Shown here piece after piece: positions 8,655-17,900 of a stretch of 64,000 nt of DNA; within the stretch, counting starts at the first letter, position 1, and every line of letters begins with the position of its first letter. Under the pieces are notes generated by a model. The model searched no databases, was not told where the DNA came from, and saw nothing but the letters and a program-made list of their open reading frames with translations. This stretch comes from Prorocentrum cordatum (lineage: Eukaryota; Sar; Dinophyceae; Prorocentrales; Prorocentraceae): NCBI GenBank assembly GCA_963575745.1, contig CAUYUJ010004307.1:1-64000 (forward strand). The letters run 5' to 3'. A program made the translations under genes and the position numbers.

Positions 8655-11041
8655 CAAAAACGATATTGGAGCAAGGGACTTCGTATCGGAACATGGAATG
8701 TAGGTAATTCGGGTGTTTCCAACTCACGTGGGACCGAGGTTCTAACATCTCTGAGGAAGATGGGAGCCTCTTCAATTTTCGGTTTGCAAGAGTGTGAGTT
8801 CTTTGACTCAGCTGAATTAGATAGACTCGGTTGGCATTTTAAACCTTCCAGGGATAGACGTGCAGGCTTGTTGTATGCCCATGGGTGGGCCCAGCTCCTG
8901 CGCGAGTGTGTCACAGACTGCGATAGATTTGTCTTGGGTGTGTTTGGAACGGAGGCGTCTCAGGTGATCATATGTTCGGCTTATTTTCCACATCATGATC
9001 GTGATCAGTGTGATCTTGAATCGGCGGAAATGCTGGGGGAGTTGGAGGGTCAGATCCGTCTCTTGAAGCAGAAATATCGTCAGGCCAGCTTTTGTTTGCT
9101 TGCGGATGCCAATGTTGAGTTGCCACCACTTGTTCAGCTTGAGGTTGCAGGTCAGGGTTATGCTGCCACTGGGACGGGTACGAAATCATGGAGGAGGACG
9201 GGATCTGAAGGGAAGGCGGAGAGGGAGAGGAAGGATAGGAGGCAGATATTGACGGATAACTTGCTGACCTTTATGCAGACTTGGGGTTTGTTAGCTGCCA
9301 ACACCTTCGATCGTCGTCGCCCGACCTGGGAGCCCTGGGGACAGGAGCGGAATCGTTCTCGGACTAGATCGATGAGGAGAGTCTTAGACTATGTGATGGT
9401 ACCGATGGGGTGGGAGGTGCAGGAGTGTAAGATCGATTTCAAGTATCGCTGCGGTGGAACTCATAATCGTAGTAGACTTGCTGATCATGCTCTAGTTATG
9501 TGCACAGTACGACAGCCCAGTCCTGACAGGACTGATTGGACGGTCGAGCGTGTGCATAGGGAACCTTCTTTGGTGGGATGGCGGGCTCAGACGTATGCGG
9601 ACGAGATGATAGGGAGGGAAAGGGTTGACCTCGAGTTTTGCGGTGCCGTGTTTGCTGGATGTGGTTCCCCTCCAGCTGTGTCGACACGACCACAGGACGT
9701 GACAGAGACCGCTCCTGTCATTTTGAAAGCATTCACGCAGGAGGATGTGGATTACTCCACGACCTCAGCTGCCCGGCCTCGGGCGCCTTCTCGCCCGCCC
9801 GAGCTCACACGTCTCGAGGAGCGGATTCGGTCCCTTCAGAATGGTCCAGAGAAAAAGAGACTCAGAGCAGCTGCCAATGTTTGGAGGAGACAGTATCGGC
9901 GTGATCTTCTTGAATGGGCTGTACCCCCGACCCGTCGTAAGATTCGGCATCGTATCAAACATGTGGTGGTTGATGGATGGGAGACGGAGGATAGATATAT
10001 CTTGAAGGAGAAGTTGGAGGAGCATGTTAAGGGGAAGGTGACATCACAGCGTAGGAGGGAGGAGAACTGCAACTTGATGGAGGGAATCAGGAGGAAGGCG
10101 GAGGAGGAGATCAAGGGTGGCCAGATCATTCGAAGTATTACGATGTCGATATGTTGTGCAGCGAGAGCTCGTCTTCGAACGCGACGGGCAACAGGACCTG
10201 ATCGCGTACCTTGTGAAATGCTCAAGCTTCTCCCATGGTGCACAGTTCGGCACATCCAACAGATCTTTGACTCTCTTCTGAGGCTGGCTGTCCAGTACCC
10301 TGTTCGATGGAGGGACATTCTCATTGCATACATGCCTAAACTAAAAGGGATCACGAACTTGGCGGATGCCCGACTCTTGTGCTTACAGAATAGCATAACT
10401 CGCTGGTTCTCGGCGTGCGTAGTTATCCTGGTTGAGCAGCATGTGGAGGAGTCTAAGCTTTTTCACCCTCTGGGCCTCTATGGGTTCCGTCAGGGTCACA
10501 GCACATCCCATATCACGAGTAGCCTTACCAATATGTGCATGCACGGGGACAAGTGGGGGAAGCGTGAGTGTCTGTACGTTGCGGACATGGACATATACCA
10601 GGCCTTTGACAACTGCACGATACAGAATGTCCATAAGGGTCTTGAGCATGCACGTGTCCCTGCGTATTTACAGCACGCGTTTCTGGATCCGTTATCGCAC
10701 AGCACGGGCTGCCTCTACTATGACGGGTTGGAGATTGATAACATCCAGTGGGACACCTGTATTAGGACTGGAGGCCCAGAAGGGCCCTTGGGCTTTAACC
10801 TCATTATTGCTGCCATGTGGGGTGACGTTATTCACAATTGGGACGTTCAGGGCATGGGGTATGCGGTAGATTTCGGTACGGAGCATCGGTCGGTGGTGAA
10901 TCATTTTATCTGGGCAGATAACGTGTACCTCGTCAGTCGTAGCCGTGAGGAGCTTACCCGTATGGTAAGAGACTTGACACTTCCACTGTACAACTTCTCC
11001 ATGCGATGGAAACCCACATCGCTGAAGTACATGGTGTGCGG
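8655..11041 (+). CDS. EL1 ORF2, first part: endonuclease and reverse transcriptase
   Basis: The domain starts before the first ATG (8760): GTWNVG, the first motif of APE-type endonucleases, is encoded from 8688, and the frame is open from the ORF1 stop. Endonuclease motifs follow: LQE (Glu codon 8790), AYFPH, ADAN (9102-9113), DYVMVP and ADH (9480-9488), so the catalytic set looks complete. The RT has PDRVPCEMLK, YGFRQGHSTSH, DMDIYQAFDN (motif A), CIRTGGPEGP (motif B, where QG is usual), IWADNVYLV (motif C; codons 10911-10922, where F/YADD is usual) and RWKPTSLKY. The frame leaves homology after VCG at 11042, where loss of one A fits; it then runs out at 11135. Role: nick the target hairpin and copy the RNA there. 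Confidence 0.88.
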
Positions 11042-12643
11042 AACTCCTGCTATCTTGATGAGGACGGGAATATTCCGCGTTCGATGGATCTCAAAATACC
11101 GATCTTCTCAGATGCATGTGACGGGAGGAATGTAGTGCAGCAGATTGATGAGTTATGTTATCGTCGGGTTGTTTCTATGGACGTACTGGGCACGCAGCTG
11201 CATAGTGAATATAACTGTTCTGTACATCGTGATGTTTCTTTTCGCCTTGACTGTGCTCGTCGCGCATTTTACTCTCAGGCAGGGTATTTCAGGTCACATT
11301 GTATTCCTCTCAAGGATAAGCTGCGGAGATACCAGGACAGAGTCCAGAGCTTGGCGCTGTATGGTATGGAGACCACCACTGCAGATTCTTATACTCTTTC
11401 GTTTCTCCATTCATTCGAAGGGAAATGCCTGAAGATGATGATCTCTTCTCGAAAAGGCCCGACGGAAACGGAGCAAGCTTATCAGCAGAGGAGATATCGT
11501 GTCGCACGGGAACGTTTCTTGAAGGCTGGGTATTCTTCTCTTGTCCAGCGTTATCTGATATTGCACTGGAATTTCGCAAAAGACATTGCATGTTTTGCAA
11601 AGGGCATGATAGTTGAGAAAGTCATTGACTTGAAGGATACGGAGAGGACATGGCGCGATTCCCGTATGGCATGTTTATGTTTTGGACCGTACACTGACCG
11701 CACTCGTACACTTATGAGCGAGACGATGAGACACTTTGGCAACTGGTCAGAGGCATCTTCTTACAAACGTCGCTGTCGAGGTACGGAGAGTATTGGACAG
11801 AGGTCATGGCAATATACATTGGCTGAGTTTTTCGGAGATGATTGGTGGATTCATTTTGCAGGCTCCCAGCTTGGATTTATGCAATACGTCACACACCTTT
11901 GTACTCAGAGCATGCTTCAATGTTTCCAGGAGGTGTCGACGTGCGGACCTGTGGGTTTGCCCGCATATTTGGCGCCCTCTGAGCATGGTGAAATTCAGGT
12001 GAGCACGGATGATAGTCCGATGGCTGCTGAGAAACTTGCAAAGCGCATCGCTCTTCATAATATGAAAGCAACCCGTTGGAACCTGGAGGCCCCTGGAATC
12101 CCTCTGGAGGTGGTGGGTGACTCGCTTCTCGTTGTTAGCTGGGCTACGGGACGGTGGCGTGCTGATAATAAATCATATGCGGATAGAATATCAAAAATAA
12201 TCAATACGCTTGATGGGCTTTGTAGCAGTTATAATATACGACCTCCTGCGCCGGGTATGGATCTTATTCGTCATGATTTTCGGGAGTGGAATACTCGTGC
12301 CGACGTTCTAACACACCAGGCCCGAGAGGGCCAGATTTCTAGTTCTGAATGTAGTCCGTATACACATGATTATGAGACAGAGTTTTACGTTGCTGCTGCT
12401 ATTCGGGCTGGTTTCGATGGCGGCGTGTCGTCTGAGGGATGTGGGTGCGGTTGCTGGATTGACATAGGCCTCAAACCTCGATATTGGGATCGACGGGACC
12501 CCGCTCAGCTGATATGGAAGTCAGTTTTTGAGAGGGCTTGGCTTATTTCTCCGACCACAACTGTTACTGATACAGAACTCAGTGCTTTGGAGTGCATCGT
12601 GACTGCACTCCCACAGGTAGTTCTATGGTTATCACAGACTTGA
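11042..12643 (+). CDS. EL1 ORF2, second part: RT thumb region and permuted RNase H
   Basis: Continuation of ORF2 in the -1 frame; an ATG at 11006 is not a likely start. It aligns by eye with EL2 (LRRYQDRVQSLALYGMETTT against LRRYDSRVRSRLLFAVEGMT). The C-terminal 180 residues hold RNase H motifs in the order GDSLLVVSW (Asp codon 12119), EWNTRADVL (Asp 12302), AGFDGGVSSEGCGCG (Asp 12416) and TELSALECI (Glu 12575). These correspond to E. coli RNase HI Asp70, Asp134, Asp10 and Glu48, so the domain is circularly permuted. The protein ends shortly after the Glu helix. Expected role: removing the RNA strand of the hybrid. Confidence 0.85.
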   Translation, partial: NSCYLDEDGNIPRSMDLKIPIFSDACDGRNVVQQIDELCYRRVVSMDVLGTQLHSEYNCSVHRDVSFRLDCARRAFYSQAGYFRSHCIPLKDKLRRYQDRVQSLALYGMETTTADSYTLSFLHSFEGKCLKMMISSRKGPTETEQAYQQRRYRVARERFLKAGYSSLVQRYLILHWNFAKDIACFAKGMIVEKVIDLKDTERTWRDSRMACLCFGPYTDRTRTLMSETMRHFGNWSEASSYKRRCRGTESIGQRSWQYTLAEFFGDDWWIHFAGSQLGFMQYVTHLCTQSMLQCFQEVSTCGPVGLPAYLAPSEHGEIQVSTDDSPMAAEKLAKRIALHNMKATRWNLEAPGIPLEVVGDSLLVVSWATGRWRADNKSYADRISKIINTLDGLCSSYNIRPPAPGMDLIRHDFREWNTRADVLTHQAREGQISSSECSPYTHDYETEFYVAAAIRAGFDGGVSSEGCGCGCWIDIGLKPRYWDRRDPAQLIWKSVFERAWLISPTTTVTDTELSALECIVTALPQVVLWLSQT

Positions 12644-12927
12644 TTGTTGCAGTTTTCTTAATTCATTGCTGCTTCCTCATACTATTATATACTCAGCTTC
12701 GCTGGGACTTCTCTCTTTTCTTTTGCATGTTTAGTTGACTGCACTTTGATTCATTTCTGTGTGCGTTTGCTCGTTCGCTCATATTTGTGATTGATGATTC
12801 ATCGCAGCTTCGCTGCTCTGGGTTGTCTTGACTTTAGGTTCGAATAAGAGCTTTCGCTTCCTGATGACACCTGACCTCGTGCTTGCTCGTGGCCCTAGGG
12901 CCAGTAGGAGCCTCGCAAAGCCGCAAA
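12644..12927 (+). promoter_or_regulatory. EL1 3' untranslated tail
   Basis: T-rich tail with two triloop hairpins, CAGC-TTC-GCTG near 12686 and GCAGC-TTC-GCTGC near 12803, a stem GGCCC/GGGCC near 12893, then CGCAAAGCCGCAAAA. Similar parts occur in the tails of A and B, so this is probably what the element's own RT recognises. Confidence 0.7.
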
Positions 12928-12962
12928 AACCAAGGTTGACGGTTTACCGCCGGCTCCCAGTC
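12928..12962 (+). repeat. Right half of hairpin copy 7 with right target-site duplication
   Basis: AACCAAGGT (12928-12936), then TGAC and arm GGTTTACCGCCGG (to 12953). Joined to 7098-7123 it rebuilds a consensus hairpin. Confidence 0.9.
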
Positions 12963-13740
12963 TCCCTTTCAACTCTGAGCACTCTTACGCCTGAAATTCC
13001 CGGAGAGCTCGCTGAGAGCTCAAGCGTTTAAGATTAGAGACCAGACGGCGGTGGTGCCCGCCAGCAGCCCATCTCTGCCGCCCCAGAATCCCCGTGGCAG
13101 GTCGTTCGAGGCGGCAACTGGTCCGGGAAAGCTTCCGGCAAGCTTCCACGCGAGCCCGCGCGCTTGCAGGCACGCGTGGAAGCATTTTTGGCAGCGCTTC
13201 GGAAGCGCTGCGAGGAGGGCCCCAGAAGAGCTTCACGCGAGCTTCCGGAACGTTTTCCGGTGCGTGTTCTCTTTGCTCTTCGAGTTTTTCCCGGAAAGCT
13301 CCTTGGAGAGCTGAGAGTTTCACATAAGAAGCTGGCGGTGGGTTGTAAGCAGCACGCGCCCACCTCCGCCGGTCCACGATTCTCGCAGCGCCTAGCTGGA
13401 ACCGGCAGCGGGTCCGGGAACGTGACTTCCTAGCGTTTCCCAATACGCGTGGCTCCAGGGTGCGCGAAGCGCTTCGGCAGAGCTTCGGAAGAGCTTCGGT
13501 AGCGGTTCCAGGCTCCTAGGCAGATCCTCCTTGCGCGCTTTGCAGAGCCCCACGCATCGTAAACGGCGCCCCTGCAAGCGTCTTCTGCGAGGTTTCCAGC
13601 CTGGCAGAGGTCCCGGTGCGACGTTCCGCGCTTCGCTTCGCTATTACCTCGTAGAGCTCTTCGTCGTCGATGAGCCAGAGGAATTTCGGCGCGGGGTGGA
13701 GCTAGTTGGCCCAGCCGGCCGAGGCGGACAATGTGGGAAC
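12963..13740. other. GC-rich stretch without recognised gene
   Basis: Repeated fragments such as GAGCTTCCGG, AGCTTCGGAAG and GCGCTTCGG occur, many of them short palindromes. Overlapping ORFs on both strands are of similar length and show no domain. I see no gene here. Confidence 0.6.
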
Positions 13741-13995
13741 TTTTTGGGTAGTTTTGCAAATATTTGAAATATTTGACAATTCATTTTAAGAAAGCAGAAT
13801 TTTCGTGCCTGTAGACAGCTTTGAGGGCCTCTGCGTCTTGATATGAGCGCTGAAGGCGCACTTTACTATCAAAACACTTGGCGCAACCAACTTTCTATCG
13901 ACATGAAAAAAAATGGAAGATTGAATTTTTCGAGAAATGCCTCAATAAGCTCTCTCCTTCGACTCTTAGCACTCTCTTGCGTGAAAATAGCTCTA
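13740..13995 (+). repeat. AT-rich spacer cassette, type 2
   Basis: Block with the landmarks AATATTTGACAATTCATTTT, AGCAGATTTTT and ACTATC.AAA. The same block recurs at about 18930-19160, 20215-20450, 23765-23995, 28880-29120, 29480-29530 and 29680-29930, always between hairpins. Confidence 0.75.
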
Positions 13996-14000
13996 GCAGG

Positions 14001-14592
14001 TCACCGGAGACCAGGTTGACGGTTCACCGCCGGCACCATTCGGGTTTGGACGCTTACAAGTGGGGGCTACCAAGTGAGCTCTACGAGGTTCCAGGCGGTG
14101 ACCAGATTGACGGTTCGACGCCGGCGCCAGTCTAAAACTCTTTAGCACTCAGAGAGATCTTTGTAAATGACAGCTTCCGTGGACTCGCCAGAAAGGCTTT
14201 CTGGAGTGTACTCTCTTGCTCTCTGGGTTTTGGACGCTACAAGTGGACGCTGCCGAGTATCTCGAAGAGCTCTTTGGCATCGATGAGCTGAGGGGCAGAG
14301 CTAGTTGCCTCAGCCGGCGGAGGCGGAAAATGTGACAACTGTTTGGTGGTTTTATAACAAAATAATATATTTGACAATTTATGTTAAGAAATCAGATTTT
14401 TGCGTTAGATTGGCATATAAGCTGTTCTCTAACCGCAGCTCAGCTCTCTCGATGCATTCGTGCATGAGTTGATTTCCAGGATCTGAGCGAATATGAACAT
14501 CGAAAACATCGAATCAAAATAATCTATATTTTTTTCACTCTGTGTCGATTCTCTGCACTCTTACCACATTTTGACGGTTCATCGCCGGCGCC
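14001..14592 (+). repeat. Hairpin copies 8-10, decayed, and spacers
   Basis: Copy 8 (about 14001-14033) has a ruined left arm but an intact GGTTCACCGCCGG. Copy 9 (14091-14124) has changes in both arms. Copy 10 (about 14570-14589) keeps only the right half. Spacers of types 1 and 2 lie between them. Confidence 0.7.
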
Positions 14593-14599
14593 AGTTCCT

Positions 14600-14988
14600 G
14601 GAAGCTTAAGAGTAGTTCGTAGAGCTTCCCGGCGCGCTGGAGAGCTAGTTGGCAAGGAAAATCTCGACGGAACTTTTCGTGACTAATGGTCGATTGAAAA
14701 TTTGGTGCTCGAAATTCAACAATTCGTTAGAGCTCTAGTATTGTTTTTCCCGTGATATTCGATCTTATTTCGCTGGCCATCCTGATCTCAGGTCGATCGG
14801 GTGAATATTACTATCGAAAAGCGCTGTGGCGCGATCGGCCGTTATGGGGGGCTGCAGGGCTGGTAATCACAGGGGTTGATTCAGAGACATCAGACGCGTC
14901 CGCCTGTCGCATTGAGAGGTCGAACAATATTCACTATAAGTCGGAATGTTGGTAGGTGCTACTTAAGTCGAGCTAGGAAGCTCTACGA
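14600..14988 (+). repeat. Short satellite cassette before EL2
   Basis: The satellite leader and a single monomer remnant, ending GGAAGCTCTACGA at 14988. The hairpin's left arm expected next is missing; EL2 starts there. Confidence 0.75.
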
Positions 14989-17900
14989 CCTCGAGAACAG
15001 CAGTACTCTCACGTCTACGACTACATAGGTGTACCATCGTCTTGGGGAGCTCCTGAGGTCTCCGTCTTGTGGCCACAGCCGGGGGCAGCACATATGTCTG
15101 GGAGCTCGGCCTCGAGCTTTTGGAGTGATCATGGTCTGCTACACTTGCGTATCCCTGCTCGTGTCTTGCCTCGTCGAGTTGTGCGTCCCAATCCTGTCCG
15201 CAACACACGTTGGCACGTTCAGTCTCATCGTGTACCTATTTTGCGCTATGCAGTTGATGCAGCCCTGGTGTCTGGCAACAGCCGGACAGATCAGACCGAT
15301 TGGAGTGGACACACGGGTCTCTCGCCCACGGAGCTAGGTGACAAGATCCGACAGCCTTGTGAGGAAATCGGCGAGGTCCCCACCAAAGCCGACCTTACCC
15401 CGAAAGTTTCTGAGCAGTATGTTGCCGCTCGGGAGGCTGCACTTGAGATGAGGAGGAAGAGAAATAAGGGTGAATGCACGGAGGAGGAGTTCAAGAAGGC
15501 GAGGAGGAGGTACAGATATGAGAGGAGGAAGCATGGGAGGAATATCTTGGAGTATGAGTTCCGTCCAGGCCTACAGCATCGGACATACCTTAAGACGCTC
15601 AAGGTTGAGGGAGTGCACACTTGGGACAAGTCTAAGTGGGAGATGGCCCTCAGAGCGCACGGTTTGGCCATGTACACTGATGAACATGAGCGTGCACGCA
15701 CAAACAGTAAGCTGGAGGAGATGAGGAAGAGGTTGCAGGAGGCTTCAGGCAAAATAAGAGCAGAGGAGAAAATTGAAGCACAGGTTGAGACAAGATGGCC
15801 GGCGCGCCTGACAAGACCTCTGCGCGAATACCAGCCTATCGATATCGGCCTGCTCATGCGTGCTAGGTCTCGTCTTCGTTCAGGAAAGGCCGTAGGTAAG
15901 GACAACATCAGCGTCTCCATGCTTAAGCACATCCCTTGGTCAGGTTGTCTTCAAGTCTTGCGGTGCTTTCAGCAGCTGTTTATGCGCGAGTATTGCACAC
16001 CCACAGAATGGCGCCATATATGTATACAGCTGATGCCGAAGTCTGTGAAGACTTGCGAATTCAATGACACACGAGCTTTATCATTATTATCTTGCCTGTC
16101 AAAATGGTATATGTCATGTCTCACCTTGTTGGCCGTGGACCATCTCAAACGGAGTGTTGCCCCCGAGGTCATGCTCTTCGGGTTTGTTGCTGGAAGACGG
16201 ACACACGAGATTACTGGTGGTTTGAAGAGAGTTGCTCAGCACGCGACGGAATGGGGGAAGTCATATTGTGTGCACATGGCGAGCTTAGACGTGTATCGTG
16301 CTTTTGATAACGTACAGGTGGCCGACGTTGCTGACTGCCTGGAGGAGTTGAGGTTCCCACCTGAACTTAGTTATGCGCTCGTGGAGGGCCTAGCTGAGAA
16401 CAGGGCCGATTTATCCTTCCAGCAGGTGGACGTATCGGACATAGCTTGGGATAGTTGTATCCGCACAGGTAGTGTTGAGGCTCCGCTCTTTTGGCTGTGT
16501 GAGAGTGTGCTCATGTTCCGTCCTGTGGTATTGAGTTGGCAGGAGCGGGGGATGGGAGTGCAGTTGACGCAGCAGGCAGGGACTCGTCATCTTACACATG
16601 CGATTTGGGCCGACAATGTTCTGTTGTGTGCCAGAGATCAGAGCGAGTTGACGACCATGATTGCGGAGATCAGTGTCCCACTTTATCACAGAAAGTACAG
16701 ATGGAAACCGAGTAGCTTGCAGTTTATTCGCTTTGGCTATGATGAGCCTGGGATTGAGAGTTTGGATGTCTCCTTTGCGTTGCCGAATTCCCTGGACAAG
16801 CGTCAGAGAGTGACTATAACGTTGCAGCGGACAGATCGTTTGGAAATACTTGGCACGATTCTTGAAAACAGCATGCGACAACATGAGGACTTAAATCATC
16901 GGATTTCTCTCGCTCAAAAGGCGTTTTGGCAAGATAAGAGGTATTACATGTGCCAGGGTATTAAGTTGAAGAAAAGATTGCGGCGATATGACTCACGTGT
17001 AAGAAGCCGATTATTGTTTGCAGTGGAAGGGATGACAGCTGACAAAAATGCGATTGAATCAATTCATGCGTTTGAAGGCCGCTTACTTTCGAAGATGGTG
17101 TGGAGACGGAAACGTGACACTGAGAGTTGGCCACAGTTTTTTCAGAGCGTGTACTTGACGGGGCGGAAAGCACTCAGGACAGCTCAGATGCCGAGTGCAG
17201 TTCAGCTCTTTCTTTTCAAACAGTGGAGTTGGGCAAAGGATGTGGCGACGACAACTGCTCAAAACGGGATCCGCCGAGTTGATGACGCCCAGCCTACAAT
17301 TGATCCAATGGAAATGGGTGGTGCAGTGTCTCTTGATATGGATGGGATGTCTCAGGATGCGGGTGCTACTGTACCGATTACCACGGACTTGATGTCTCAG
17401 AATGCGGGTGCGGTCGTACCGATTACCACGGGTTCGAGGTCTTTGAATGCGGGTGCTGCTGTACCGATTATCGGAGATCTGAAACGACGGAGGGTGACTA
17501 TTATTGTGGCCCCTGTCCTTACTGCCCGGGGGGACCTCACCGTTGCTCTGCCAGAGGGTCAGGAGAACAGCGCCACGACTCAGAACCGACGACGGCTTAT
17601 CTCTCAGGCGTCCCGTGCTGCTGCCAAAAGGAGCAGGAATGCTCCCACATCATCAACGCCATCATCATCATCTGCCCCTACACCTGCGCCAGCAGCCATA
17701 CGAAGAAGGTTTCGAAGTGATATGGTTGGGGTGAGTACGGACGACCCTTTCTTGCAGGCTCGTTACACGATGATGCATGCCGCCAGCCCGTGGACACAGC
17801 AGATGGATGCCGTTATTCGCACATATAATTCGCAGGAAGCACGATCCTTTACACGTCGAAGGGAAGGTGGGAAAACGGTGGGACTTCGTCCGTGGGGCTT

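Larger units (their letters stand above)
7133..12927 (+). mobile_element. EL1: near-complete site-specific non-LTR retroelement
   Basis: A 5.8-kb element lying inside one boundary hairpin and flanked by AACCAAGGT. In order it has a 5' region with two 13-base repeats, a coiled-coil ORF1, an APE-like endonuclease, a reverse transcriptase, and an RNase H domain in permuted order. A 284-base 3' region follows, with a stem-loop (GGCCC/GGGCC) and the end CGCAAAGCCGCAAAA. The 3' end with A residues joined to a duplicated target, and the absence of long terminal repeats, are as expected for target-primed reverse transcription. It carries two in-frame stops and one single-base frameshift, so this copy may be inactive. 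EL2, A and B share the insertion point. Confidence 0.92.
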
